Of a stretch of 64,000 nucleotides of DNA, positions 44,527 through 53,065 are shown piece by piece; the first letter of the stretch is position 1, and each line of letters opens with the position of its first letter. The stretch is from positions 51,898-115,897 of the forward strand of contig VRUI01000001.1 in NCBI GenBank assembly GCA_019456225.1, written 5' to 3'. The translations under genes and the position numbers were made by a program. Below the pieces are notes generated by a model. The model was given only the letters and a program-made list of their open reading frames with translations, searched no databases and was not told the origin of the DNA. The DNA comes from Planctomycetota bacterium. Lineage in GTDB: Bacteria; Planctomycetota; Phycisphaerae; Sedimentisphaerales; Anaerohalosphaeraceae.

Positions 44527-45582
44527 ATGAAAAAGATTTTAGTATTAATATGTTTTGGTTTGCTGGTGGTTTTCGGTTGTCGTGATGACTCCGGTGGTGG
44601 GGGCGGTGCGGCTTTTGAGTATGACAAGGTTTTTAAGGGGGACGGGCTTGAAGTGTTGGTTCGGGTTGATCGCTTGAAGGTCTCTGCTGTAGATACTTTG
44701 CTTGTTGAGCTTGGGGCCGTTGGGGCGTCTGAGACGGTTGTTACCTTCCCCGATCTGTCGTTGGTGCTGGAGGATTTTGAGGTTATTGATTCGCAGATCG
44801 TCGATGACAGGCTTGGCGACGGCGGCGATGTTCTAAGGGCCCGGAGGATTCGGCTGGAACCTATGGTCGTAGGGAAGGTGTCTTTGCCGGTTCTTCGGTT
44901 TGAGTATGTGCTTAAGGGCCAGACCGAGGCGAAGTTTGTTGAGACCGAGGCCGTTGTGATCGAGGTTGCTTCGGTGCTTGGCGATTCGGCGGGCGAAGGT
45001 GGTCAGATCGCCGAGATCGAGGGGGTTGTCGGGTTGCGTGATTATACCGTTTTGATGTGGGGGTCTATAATTGCCCTTGTAGTACTGGTTGTTATTGTGG
45101 CGGTTGTGGTGATTATTATTGGTAGAATCAGCCGAAAGAAAAATGTATCTTTTCGGGTTTTCCGCACTGCGCATCAGATCGCTCTTAGGCGTTTGAAAGA
45201 GCTTGAAGACGAAGGGCTTGTATCGGCTGGGATGCTTAAGATATTTTATGAGCGGGTCAGCAATATTCTTCGCTACTATATCGAGGATCGGTTTACTTTG
45301 AAGGCGCCGGAGCGGACGACCGAGGAGTTTTTGTTTGAGCTTAAGTCGGCGAGCGTGCTGGCTGAGGCGGACAAAGACAGTCTTGAGCAGTTTTTGCGGC
45401 ATTGCGATCTTGTGAAATTCGCAAAGCATGAGCCGGATGGCGAGCAGATTCGATTGACGGTTGATCTTGTTCGTGATTTTATTGATCGGACTCAGAGCGA
45501 TGAGAGTTTGGTTGTGGTTGAGATAGTAAGTGGTAAGTGGGAAAAAGCGAATATCCAATATTCAACAAGGAATATCGAATAA
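44527..45582 (+). CDS. Lipoprotein/membrane protein of the Bat operon
   Basis: 351 residues. A lipobox (VVFGC) follows the leader; after about 150 residues of beta-rich extracytoplasmic domain there is a membrane helix (about 178-200), and then a cytoplasmic domain with ERVSNILRYYIEDRFTLKAP followed by TTEEFL, as in the DUF4381-like proteins found between DUF58 and vWA genes of these operons. The last 13 or so residues (NIQYSTRNIE end) are encoded by repeat element H, so the original C-terminus may have been replaced. Confidence 0.75.
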   Translation: MKKILVLICFGLLVVFGCRDDSGGGGGAAFEYDKVFKGDGLEVLVRVDRLKVSAVDTLLVELGAVGASETVVTFPDLSLVLEDFEVIDSQIVDDRLGDGGDVLRARRIRLEPMVVGKVSLPVLRFEYVLKGQTEAKFVETEAVVIEVASVLGDSAGEGGQIAEIEGVVGLRDYTVLMWGSIIALVVLVVIVAVVVIIIGRISRKKNVSFRVFRTAHQIALRRLKELEDEGLVSAGMLKIFYERVSNILRYYIEDRFTLKAPERTTEEFLFELKSASVLAEADKDSLEQFLRHCDLVKFAKHEPDGEQIRLTVDLVRDFIDRTQSDESLVVVEIVSGKWEKANIQYSTRNIE

Positions 45583-45727
45583 CGAAATAAAACAGTGATG
45601 CGTGTTTTGTATAATACCGCTTACAACTTTTGGCAGAGGGCTACAGAGGAAAAAAGAGAAAAGATTAGAAACTAAAAAAGGAAACCGCCTTCGGCGGGGC
45701 TGTTTTATTTGTTGGCTGGAAGCCAAC
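45548..45727 (+). repeat. Repeat elements H, D, A and B
   Basis: Element H at 45548-45585 overlaps the 3' end of the upstream CDS. A D-like purine block follows (about 45640-45675), then hairpin A at 45680-45706 (ACCGCCTTCGGCGGGGC, then TGTTTTATTT) and hairpin B at 45711-45727 (GTTGGCTGGAAGCCAAC). It ends 13 bases before the ATG at 45741. Confidence 0.75.
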
Positions 45728-45740
45728 ACTACGGAAATAT

Positions 45741-46811
45741 ATGGAATTTTATTCGCCCTGGTTATTGTTGTTGCTGCTTGTTGTTCCTGTTGCCGCGTTT
45801 ATTGAGGTTTGGCGGCGGGGTACGGCTGGCGTTCGTTTTTCGAGCCTTGGGGTTCTTAAGGCTTCGCCGGTGTCTTTGCGCCTGCGATTTCGGTGGCTGC
45901 TTAAGGTGCTTCGGTATGGTTGTCTTGTTTTACTGATCGTGGCGCTGGCTCGGCCGCGTAAGGGTACCGAGCTTTTGAGTATCTCGACGGAAGGGGTGGC
46001 GATGGAGATCGTTGTTGACCGGTCCAGCAGTATGAAGGCTCAGATGCTGTATGAGGAAAGAGAGCTTGATCGGCTTGCCGTCAGTAAGTTTGTGATTAAG
46101 GACTTTGTCGCCGGCGGTAATGGGCTTAAGGGGCGGCCGCAGGATCTTATCGGGTTGATAACTTTTGCCCGGTACGCCGATACGACTTGCCCGCTGGTGC
46201 ACGGGCACAATGTTTTGCTGGAGTTTCTGGCCGGTATAAAGCATGCTGTTGGGAGAAATGAGGATGGGACGGCTATCGGTGACGCTTTGGCTTTGGCCGG
46301 GGCGAGATTGAAGAAGGCTGAAGAAGAAATAATCGCACGTAACAAAAAGTTTCGGAAAGAGGCTGTAGAAACCGGCGACAAGCAGGCTGATGAGTTTAAG
46401 ATCAAGAGCAAGGTGATCGTTCTTCTTACAGACGGTAAAAATACCGCCGGCCAGTATCGTCCTTTGCAGGCGGCGCAGCTTGTAAAGGAGTGGGGGATCA
46501 AAGTTTATACGATCGGGATCGCTCCGAAGATTAAGCGGCTGGATATATTTAGTATGCTGCAGGTCAGCGGGGTTGATGAGCGGCTGCTTAAGCAGATCGC
46601 CCAGACAACCGGCGGATTCTATGCCAGGGCGGCCAACGGTGAGGAACTGTTGAAGATTTATGAAGAGATCGATAAGCTTGAAAAGACCGAGGTTAAGTCT
46701 TTGGAGTTTACCAGCTATGCCGAGCAGTTTGGTGATTTTGCTTTGGGCGGGTTGGTATTGCTGGGATTAGAGGTTTTGCTTGGTTGTACGGTTTTTCGGA
46801 AGATTCCGTGA
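45741..46811 (+). CDS. vWA-domain membrane protein, BatA-like
   Basis: 356 residues. Two N-terminal helices (about 5-22 and 58-75), a von Willebrand A domain with the MIDAS motif DRSSSM (DxSxS, about residue 94), and a C-terminal helix (about 335-352). The domain faces the periplasm in this topology, as in BatA of the aerotolerance operon. It is probably handled by the MoxR ATPase encoded upstream. No Shine-Dalgarno is apparent; the ATG follows repeat hairpins. Confidence 0.88.
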   Translation: MEFYSPWLLLLLLVVPVAAFIEVWRRGTAGVRFSSLGVLKASPVSLRLRFRWLLKVLRYGCLVLLIVALARPRKGTELLSISTEGVAMEIVVDRSSSMKAQMLYEERELDRLAVSKFVIKDFVAGGNGLKGRPQDLIGLITFARYADTTCPLVHGHNVLLEFLAGIKHAVGRNEDGTAIGDALALAGARLKKAEEEIIARNKKFRKEAVETGDKQADEFKIKSKVIVLLTDGKNTAGQYRPLQAAQLVKEWGIKVYTIGIAPKIKRLDIFSMLQVSGVDERLLKQIAQTTGGFYARAANGEELLKIYEEIDKLEKTEVKSLEFTSYAEQFGDFALGGLVLLGLEVLLGCTVFRKIP

Positions 46812-46837
46812 TCAAATTGAGATTGTTAGCGTGGTTT

Positions 46838-46924
46838 TACCATGAAGGACATGAAGGTAGATGAAGAGCATGAAGAAAAAATAAGATAAAAATATAAGGA
46901 ACCCGCCTTCGGCGGAGCTGTTTT
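46838..46924 (+). repeat. Repeat elements D and A
   Basis: ACCATGAAGGACATGAAGG and further ATGAAG words (D variant), then hairpin A (GAACCCGCCTTCGGCGGAGC, then TGTTTT) ending at the TTG start of the next gene. The AAGGA at the foot of hairpin A is the only Shine-Dalgarno-like sequence. Confidence 0.7.
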
Positions 46925-47969
46925 GAATAAATTTTTGATTTTAAATTTTGATGCCTTGTGGTATTTGTTTGGGGCCGGTTTGCTGGTGTTTTTGTACTGG
47001 TGGTGCTTCTGGCGTAAGGGTATTGCGCTTAAGCGACTGGCCTCTCTGGAATTGCTTGGTAAGATCAATAGCGATGTTTCTTTGTCGCGGCAGATATTTA
47101 AGGCTTTTGTTGTAGTGCTGGCGTTTGTGTTTATTGTTGTTGGGCTTACTCGGCCTACGTGGAATGCTGAGCCGAAGAAGTTTGCCCGCAAGGGGCGTGA
47201 TGTCGTGATCCTTCTGGATGTTTCGCGGTCTATGCTTGCCGAGGATATTAAGCCTAATCGGCTTGAGCGGGCGAGGATTGCTATCAGCGATCTGCTTGAA
47301 ATACTCGACGGTGACAGGGTCGCTTTGGTTACCTTTGCCGGCAGCAGCACTGTTAAATGTCCGCTTACACAGGATTATGCTTTTATGCGGCTTGCGCTTG
47401 GAGAAATCAGTACCGAGAGCACCAACCTGGGCGGGACGATGATCGGCGATGCGATTCGCAAGGCGGTCGATGAGGTTTTTGGCAGCGGCGGCAAAGAGTT
47501 TAAGGATATTATCCTGATAACCGACGGCGAAGATCATGAGAGCTTTCCTGAAGAGGCGGCGGCGAAGGCAGGTTCCGAAGGGATACGGATCATAGCTATC
47601 GGGCTTGGCAGCGAAGATGAAGGTACGCCGATACCGGTGATCGATGACAAAGGGCGAAAGACGTTGCTTAAGTATAAAGGCGAGATCGTACGGAGTAAGC
47701 TTGACGCGTCGACTTTGCGCCAGGTTGCGATCAATAGTGCCGGCGGGACGTATCTGCCCGTGCGGACGAGGACGTTCGATCTTGATACGATATATGAGGA
47801 CCTGGTTATGTCGGCTCAGGAACGTGAGCTTGAAGAAACTACTATGATGGAGTATGATGAGAAATTCCAGGTGTTTTTGGGCGTTGGGATTTTGCTGCTT
47901 GTTTTTGAAATGCTTTTGCGCGAACGAAAAAAGATTTATCCGCGGATTTCGCGGATTAACACGGATTAA
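46923..47969 (+). CDS. vWA-domain membrane protein, BatB-like
   Basis: 348 residues. Topology matches the gene before it: two N-terminal helices, a vWA domain with DVSRSM (about residue 99) as MIDAS, and a C-terminal helix (about 316-332). The best start is TTG at 46923. The final dozen residues (IYPRISRINTD) and the stop codon come from repeat element E, so the native end has probably been overwritten. Confidence 0.86.
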   Translation: MNKFLILNFDALWYLFGAGLLVFLYWWCFWRKGIALKRLASLELLGKINSDVSLSRQIFKAFVVVLAFVFIVVGLTRPTWNAEPKKFARKGRDVVILLDVSRSMLAEDIKPNRLERARIAISDLLEILDGDRVALVTFAGSSTVKCPLTQDYAFMRLALGEISTESTNLGGTMIGDAIRKAVDEVFGSGGKEFKDIILITDGEDHESFPEEAAAKAGSEGIRIIAIGLGSEDEGTPIPVIDDKGRKTLLKYKGEIVRSKLDASTLRQVAINSAGGTYLPVRTRTFDLDTIYEDLVMSAQERELEETTMMEYDEKFQVFLGVGILLLVFEMLLRERKKIYPRISRINTD

Positions 47970-48060
47970 AAGACTAAAAGATTTGCCACAGAGAGCACAG
48001 AGGGCCACAGAGAAAAAAAGAGAAAAGATTTTAAAAAAAGGAAACCGCCTTCGGCGGGTA
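47938..48060 (+). repeat. Repeat elements E, D and A
   Basis: Element E (47938-47968) overlaps the stop of the vWA gene. D (TTGCCACAGAGAGCACAGAG, then GGCCACAGAGAAAA) spans about 47982-48035, and hairpin A (ACCGCCTTCGGCGGGT) ends 12 bases before the ATG at 48073. Confidence 0.75.
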
Positions 48061-48072
48061 CTTATTACTATT

Positions 48073-49260
48073 ATGAAGAATTTTATTATATTTTTGGTAT
48101 TTGTGGCGGGTTGCGGGGTTGTTTGCGCGGAGTCTGCTTCTAAGGCTGTTGAGGCTGGTAACCGGCTTTATGGTGAGCAGAAGTTTCAAGAGGCTGGTGT
48201 TGAGTATGATCGTGCCGCTGAGTTTAAGGGTGGATCTTTGGTTCCGCGGTTTAATAAGGCTAACAGTCTTTATCGGTTGGGGGATGTTTCCGCCGCTGCC
48301 GATCTCTATAGCGAAGTTGCGGCGCGGAGCAAGGATGAAGGGTTGGTTGCGGCGGCGAAGTATAATCTTGGCAACAGCAATTTTCGCCTTGCCGCCGAGA
48401 AGATGGGCGCTCAGAAGCCGGATGTCGACGGGGCTATCGCTGATTATAAGGATGCGGTAAAGAGCTTTCGGCAGGTGCTGGATATTGAGCCGGACAATGA
48501 AAAGGCCGGGCGGAATATTGAGGTCGCAAAGCAGGTTATACGCAAGCTGTTGCAGCAGAAAAAACAAATGGAGGAGCAGAAGAAAGAGCAACAGAAAAAA
48601 CAGCAGGACGCAAAAGATAAGCTTGAAGATGTTAAGGAAAAGCAAAAAAAGCTTTCACAGGAGAATCAAAAGACGCAGGAGAAACAGGAAAAAGGCGAGA
48701 TTTCCAAGCAGCAGGCTCAGCAGGAGCATAAAGAGCAGCAGAAAAAGCAGGAGGAGCTGAACGAGGAGACAAAACAGGCCGCCGATCAGGTGAAGGAGGC
48801 CTTTGGCGGGCAGGACCAGAAAGATGACAATGGGCAGCCTCAGGCTGAAAAGAGCGGGGCCGATAAGGCTATGGAGGATATTGAGGACGCTATGAAGGAT
48901 CAGAAAAAAGCGGCTGACGAGCTTGGTGCCGGTGCCGGTAAGAAGGCCAAGGAGTCGCAGGATGGTGCGGTGGAGAAGTTGGAGAAGGCGATCGAGGAGC
49001 TTTCCAAGGGCGATGAGAAGAAAAAGGATGGCGAAGGTGACGAAAAAAAGAAAGATGACGAGAAGAAGAACGGTGAAAAAGACGATAAGAATAAAGGCGA
49101 GCAGGAACAGCCGAAAGACGATGAGCAGGACGGTAAGCAGGATCAAGAGCAAGAGGCCCCGGATGCAACTGCTGAAGAAATATTGAATAAGGAAAAGCAG
49201 AATAAGAAGAGACGGCGGGTGATCGGAGTTTATAAGGTTCCTGTTGAGAAAGACTGGTAG
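48073..49260 (+). CDS. TPR protein with long charged tail, BatC-like
   Basis: About 395 residues. A signal peptide is followed by two to three TPR units (for example ALYGEQKF-like and PRFNKANSLYRLGDVSAAA, then AKYNLGNSNFRLA). From about residue 160 on the protein is almost entirely Lys, Glu, Gln and Asp and predicted coiled coil or disordered. The ATG at 48073 is chosen because the signal peptide begins there; the longer ORF from 47854 runs through the upstream gene and repeats. Confidence 0.8.
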   Translation: MKNFIIFLVFVAGCGVVCAESASKAVEAGNRLYGEQKFQEAGVEYDRAAEFKGGSLVPRFNKANSLYRLGDVSAAADLYSEVAARSKDEGLVAAAKYNLGNSNFRLAAEKMGAQKPDVDGAIADYKDAVKSFRQVLDIEPDNEKAGRNIEVAKQVIRKLLQQKKQMEEQKKEQQKKQQDAKDKLEDVKEKQKKLSQENQKTQEKQEKGEISKQQAQQEHKEQQKKQEELNEETKQAADQVKEAFGGQDQKDDNGQPQAEKSGADKAMEDIEDAMKDQKKAADELGAGAGKKAKESQDGAVEKLEKAIEELSKGDEKKKDGEGDEKKKDDEKKNGEKDDKNKGEQEQPKDDEQDGKQDQEQEAPDATAEEILNKEKQNKKRRRVIGVYKVPVEKDW

Positions 49261-49264
49261 GATC

Positions 49265-49350
49265 AAACTGGCCTATTGGCCAGTTTGGAATTACGAATTA
49301 TTAATTACTAATTACGAATTGAGGATTCGGCCTACGGCCGAGGCTTATTT
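49265..49350 (+). repeat. Intergenic repeat module G-F-A
   Basis: G: AAACTGGCC-TATT-GGCCAGTTT (49266-49286), 6 bases after the stop. F: TTACGAATTATTAATTACTA and on. A: GAGGATTCGGCC-TAC-GGCCGAGGC with T-rich end (49321-49350). The module fills the whole gap up to the ATG of the BatD-like gene at 49354. Confidence 0.75.
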
Positions 49351-49353
49351 TTG

Positions 49354-51147
49354 ATGAAGAAATTTGCTATTATACTTTGTTTTTTGTTTTTGCCTTTTGG
49401 GGCCTTGATGGCGCAGGAGGTTAGTGTTCATGCGCAGCTTGATACTAATAATATTGTCTATGTTGGCGAGCATTTTGGGTATCTTATCATTATTGACGGT
49501 GTCAGTGAAGCTGGTACTGTTGATGTCTCCCCGCTGGCGAATTTTAAGGCGGAGTATTATGAGGGGAAAGATAATACAAGATATCCTAGACGTGAAGTAC
49601 ACAGCAGCGAGAAGTCAATAAAACAGTATTTAATGCTTTACAGGTTGCTTGCGAGTAAAGCGGGTGTTATCAAACTGCCGAGTGTAAAAGTTACTGTCAA
49701 CGGTGCGGATTATAAGACCAATCCGGTTAGCGTTAAAGTGGTGAAGCCTGAACGCAGCGATAAGTTGGAGCTGGAGTTTTTGGTTTCCAGGAAGAAGTGC
49801 TACGTTGGCGAGCCGGTTGAGATATCGCTTAAGTGGTATCTCAATATGGATTTTCTTAGAAAGTATGAAAAAGTTAAGAGGGCGTCATTTGCTTCTCCGA
49901 TCTTCAGCAGCGAGGCATTTTATATTGAGCGGGTCATCAACGAGCCGAAAGCTCTTAGGGATCGGAGAGGATTCATTGCTTTTGGTATTAACGGCAAGGA
50001 CGTTCCTTTCGCCAAACGCGATGTTAAGCGTAAGGGCGGTGACTGGATTGAGGTTTCTTACTCGGCTATTTTTATTCCCAAGCATGCCGGTAATGTAACG
50101 ATGGAACCGGCTCGGGTGATTGCCGAAACTCCTGCTAAATCTTCTGGTGCTTCAAGCCGGGGCAAGCGGTTTATGGTCGAGTCTAAAGGGGCCGCACTTG
50201 AGGTGATCCCCTTGCCTGATGTTGCCCGTCCTAAGGCCGCTTACGGGCTTGTCGGTAATTATACTATTGCCGCCGGCGCCGCTCCTACTGCCATTGATGT
50301 CGGTCAGCCTATAACGCTTACGGTTAAGGTTGGCGGCAGTTTTCTTTCTCCTATTCAGCGGCCTGACCTGGAGAGTATGGAAGGTTTTGCCGGTGCTTTT
50401 AAGATATCAACGCAGCGTGATGATCCGGTTATAAAGGGCGTTCGGAAAATTTTCACTATTACTATTCGGGCCGCCAACGATTCGGTTACCGAGATTCCGT
50501 CGATACCGCTTGTTTTTTTCGATACGAATAAAGGCAAGTATGTTACTGCGAAAACCAAGCCGATACCGCTTAAAGTCAGCCCTTCGGATATTGTTACTAT
50601 CGAAGATGCCGAGCTTTCAGGTAAGGGGACGATCAATAGCCAGGTCGAGGCGGTTAAGAAGGGGATGGCTGCCAATGTTGTCGATATAGATCTGGTCAGC
50701 CAGGACTTCTCACCGCTTACCGCGATAGTTAGCGTTGGTTATCTTTCGTTGTGGTCGGTGCCTTTTGCCGCGTTTGTTGTTAGTGTTATTGTTCGGCTGT
50801 TGACAAATACCAGCGATGCCAAGGTCGCCGCGTCGCGCCGGCGCAGGGCACGCAGGAATGCAGTGGGTATGCTAAAGGCGGCGGCGAATAAACAGGATGT
50901 CGCGGCCGCGATGCGGGAGTATATCGGCTGGCGGTTTGGTAAGAGTTCCGGTGCGCTTACGGGAACCGATTGCGAAAGGATCATTGCCGAGACTGTCGAC
51001 GATTCCGAGATCGCTAAGGAGTACAGGGTGGTGTTCGAAGCGTTTGAGGCTGGACGCTATGCAGGCAGCGGGGGGGAAATTGATGGTGGTGAGATTAAAG
51101 ATGTGATTAGTTTGATTGTTTTGATTGATAAGAAAAGTGGACGTTGA
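49354..51147 (+). CDS. BatD-like oxygen-tolerance family protein
   Basis: About 597 residues. A signal peptide (MKKFAIILCFLFLPFGALMA) precedes several immunoglobulin-like beta domains (VGEHFGYLIIIDG, PVEISLKWYLNMDF, GQPITLTVKVGGS), then a membrane helix (about 468-490) and a cytoplasmic tail with a basic RRRRARRN stretch. This is the BatD architecture. It is thought to work with BatA/B in the envelope, but biochemical roles are poorly defined. Confidence 0.85.
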   Translation: MKKFAIILCFLFLPFGALMAQEVSVHAQLDTNNIVYVGEHFGYLIIIDGVSEAGTVDVSPLANFKAEYYEGKDNTRYPRREVHSSEKSIKQYLMLYRLLASKAGVIKLPSVKVTVNGADYKTNPVSVKVVKPERSDKLELEFLVSRKKCYVGEPVEISLKWYLNMDFLRKYEKVKRASFASPIFSSEAFYIERVINEPKALRDRRGFIAFGINGKDVPFAKRDVKRKGGDWIEVSYSAIFIPKHAGNVTMEPARVIAETPAKSSGASSRGKRFMVESKGAALEVIPLPDVARPKAAYGLVGNYTIAAGAAPTAIDVGQPITLTVKVGGSFLSPIQRPDLESMEGFAGAFKISTQRDDPVIKGVRKIFTITIRAANDSVTEIPSIPLVFFDTNKGKYVTAKTKPIPLKVSPSDIVTIEDAELSGKGTINSQVEAVKKGMAANVVDIDLVSQDFSPLTAIVSVGYLSLWSVPFAAFVVSVIVRLLTNTSDAKVAASRRRRARRNAVGMLKAAANKQDVAAAMREYIGWRFGKSSGALTGTDCERIIAETVDDSEIAKEYRVVFEAFEAGRYAGSGGEIDGGEIKDVISLIVLIDKKSGR

Positions 51148-52045
51148 TTTGAAATTACGAATTACGAATTACGAATTACGAATTGAGGATTCGGTCTTTC
51201 GACCGAGGCTGATCTGTTATCGGGCAGCTTGCGCTGCCGCGCTTTTATTTGTTTTATTTGTTACCTCTTTTTGCGGCGGTTTGTTTGCGGGCGAGCTTTC
51301 TGACAATGATATTTATTCGCAGTTCAAAGCGGCTAACGATTTATTTCGGCAGGGCAATGCCGCTTCGGGTGATGATGCAGGTCGGCTTTACGGTGAGGCG
51401 ATATTGCGTTTTGAGCGGATCGTCAACGACGGTGGTGTTAAAAATGCCGGGGTTTATTATAACCTTGGTAACGCTTATTTGCTTAAGGGCGATGTTGGGC
51501 GGGCGATCCTGAATTATCGCAGGGGCGAGCTGCTGGACGATTCTAATTCCGATTTGCGGAAGAACCTGGCTTTTGCGCGGAGCAGGCGTGTTGACCAGGT
51601 TGAAGTCGCGACTGAAAAGAAGGTTTTGCAGACTCTGTTCTTCTGGCATTATGATTTTCCGGTTAAGGTTCGGTTCTTCCTGGCGTGTTTGTTTTTTTGT
51701 GTTTGCTGTTTGGTGCTGACTGCGATGGTCTGGTTTGGCCGGCGCGGTCCGATGGCTGCGGTGTGTGCAGTTTGCGGTGTGCTTGTGTTTTGTTTTGCAT
51801 TGTCGGTGACCGTGGAAACGGCCGGCGAGGCCAGGCGAAAGGCGGGGGTTATCGTTAGCGAGTCTGTGGTCGCCCGGACAGGTGACGGACATAATTACCC
51901 CAGGAGTTTTAAGGATTCGCTGCACGCAGGAACCGAGTTTGATATTGTTAAGCGGCAGTCGGGTTGGTATAATATTCGCCTTGCCGACGGCAGCGAGGGT
52001 TGGGTGCCGGCTGGGACGGCGGAATTAATTACGAATTACGAATGA
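51125..52045 (+). CDS. TPR plus SH3 domain protein, BatE-like
   Basis: The mature part has TPR units (AGVYYNLGNAYLLKGDVGRAILNYRRGE, in parts), two hydrophobic segments (about 185-235) and a bacterial SH3 domain at the end (VVARTGDGHNYPRSF, GSEGWVP). The open frame starts at TTG 51125, overlapping the previous stop; other candidates are GTG 51137 and TTG 51149. Between these and the hydrophobic leader AALLFVLFVTSFCGGLFA, about 35 residues are encoded by repeats F, A and C. No ATG, GTG or TTG lies closer to the leader, so the repeats appear to be translated. The last residues (LITNYE) also come from element F. Confidence 0.7.
   Translation: MIRKVDVDLKLRITNYELRIEDSVFRPRLICYRAACAAALLFVLFVTSFCGGLFAGELSDNDIYSQFKAANDLFRQGNAASGDDAGRLYGEAILRFERIVNDGGVKNAGVYYNLGNAYLLKGDVGRAILNYRRGELLDDSNSDLRKNLAFARSRRVDQVEVATEKKVLQTLFFWHYDFPVKVRFFLACLFFCVCCLVLTAMVWFGRRGPMAAVCAVCGVLVFCFALSVTVETAGEARRKAGVIVSESVVARTGDGHNYPRSFKDSLHAGTEFDIVKRQSGWYNIRLADGSEGWVPAGTAELITNYE
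51152..51247 (+). repeat. Repeats F-A-C inside the coding frame
   Basis: F: ATTACGA in tandem (51154-51183). A: GAGGATTCGGTC-TTTC-GACCGAGGC (51185-51210). C: ATCGGGCAGCTTGCGCTGCC and GCGCTTTTA (51218-51247). They lie in frame at the 5' end of the TPR/SH3 gene. Confidence 0.75.
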
Positions 52046-52090
52046 CGAATTACGAATTTAGGATTCGCCCTTTCGGGCGAGGCAATTTTA
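52026..52090 (+). repeat. Repeats F-A after the Bat operon
   Basis: F: ATTACGA repeats that include the stop codon of the TPR/SH3 gene; A: GGATTCGCCC-TTTC-GGGCGAGGC with TTTTA. The hairpin may end the operon transcript. Confidence 0.7.
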
Positions 52091-52171
52091 TCATTTACTA
52101 ATCCCGAGATCGGCTTTGGCGTTGTTTTTCGATGTTTTTTGGGTGATTGGAGGTGTTTTTTTTGATTTTGA

Positions 52172-52200
52172 TTGTTTTTTGGCCGAAATTTTAGTATAAT
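52172..52200 (+). promoter_or_regulatory. Promoter for tRNA-Tyr
   Basis: TTGTTT at 52172-52177 and TATAAT at 52195-52200 with a 17-base spacer, predicting a start near 52207, about 50 bases before the tRNA. Confidence 0.55.
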
Positions 52201-52248
52201 GTCATTTTTGGGGTTGCAAACGGTTTCGTTTTTTGTACAATCTCACAT

Positions 52249-52899
52249 TCAAATTGGGTTGGTGCCCGAGTGGCTAAAGGGGACGGGCTGTAAACCCGTT
52301 GGCGTAAGCCTTCGCTGGTTCGAATCCAGCCCAGCCCATTTGAGGTTTTTACCTAAAAAACCGCCTTTTTCTTTGATTAGGGCGGTTTTTTTATGCGCTG
52401 ACAAATCTGCTTGTTTTCCGGTTGACTCCGGTTGATTTCCGTTTTCTGTGCCCAACTTGGCTAAGCAAATGGCAAAGTTTTTTTCCGGCATAATCTGCTT
52501 TACTTTGGAAACACAATCGGCAGGGCGGTTATCTGTACCTGTCATAGCAGATTTTTCTTTCCGTGCAGATGTCGTCAAATCCGGGAGGCTGTCGATTGCT
52601 CTTGATGTCTGTCCGGTCAGCGTATGGGTGTACCTTGACATAGTCAGGTTTATATCGCTGTGCCTCATTAGTTCCTGGGCTACTTTGGGATGCACTCCGC
52701 TTGCTGCCAGCATTGTCCCGAATGTATGCCGCAGAGCGTGGAAGTCTACTTTGCCATCGTCGGTTTTATCTTTCAGGAAATCGCTTTTCTCCCTGCGTTT
52801 TAATTCTGAAGGATTGTTTTTTGCTTCGTCTATCCATTCCTGCCGTGCATCAGTAAGGTCTTTCCGGAGCATCTTAACGACACTGCTGCGGTGTGGCAT
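52249..52899 (-). pseudogene. Truncated tyrosine recombinase (phage-type integrase), C-terminal part
   Basis: Contains the catalytic half of a tyrosine integrase: HALRHTFGTMLA (Arg/His), LMRHSDINLTMSRYTH (with the R/H box and the nucleophile Tyr in SRYTH). The N-terminal core-binding domain is missing: the frame begins at 52899, right after which unrelated sequence follows. The C-terminal residues from WAGLDSNQRRLTPTG onward are the antisense reading of tRNA-Tyr, a known feature of integrases that target tRNA genes. It is therefore an integrase remnant inserted at the tRNA 3' end. Confidence 0.8.
52256..52338 (+). tRNA. tRNA-Tyr (anticodon GUA)
   Basis: 83 bases with a full cloverleaf: acceptor GGGTTGG / CCAGCCC, anticodon stem ACGGG / CCCGT with loop CTGTAAA (anticodon GTA at 52290-52292), a long variable arm as expected of class II tRNA-Tyr, and the T arm GCTGG-TTCGAAT-CCAGC. 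Discriminator A at 52338; CCA is not encoded. It is the apparent attachment site of the integrase remnant next to it. Confidence 0.95.
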
Positions 52900-52903
52900 A
52901 TTG

Positions 52904-53065
52904 AATACTTTTGCCTATGCACTTGAGATTCTCGATGCCTATGACTACCAGCGGCTGGAAGTATCAGGGCTAAGCCGGAAAAAAGGAAAGCCCATCAGCT
53001 ATAAAGAGGCTCGCGGGATCATCGAAACTTTGCGGGAGCAATATAAGGCGAGAAAGTCCGTTTGA
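52904..53065 (+). pseudogene. C-terminal fragment of an unrecognised gene
   Basis: A plus-strand frame ending KEARGIIETLREQYKARKSV reads as a plausible protein C-terminus (begins FAYALEILDAYDYQRLEVSG) but has no start or N-terminal domain, because it abuts the truncated integrase head to head. The family is not identified. Together with the integrase it looks like a deletion scar of an element. Confidence 0.45.

Noticed and set aside
47854..48072. N-terminal extension of the TPR protein
   Set aside because: It runs through the 3' end of the vWA gene and repeats E, D and A; a signal peptide starts at 48073.
48655..49266. Leu-rich 'membrane protein' opposite the TPR gene
   Set aside because: It is the complement of the Lys/Glu-rich coding tail, which always gives Leu/Phe-rich antisense frames.
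52256..52338. LDSNQRR-type C-terminus of the integrase as a functional domain
   Set aside because: Those residues are the antisense translation of tRNA-Tyr.
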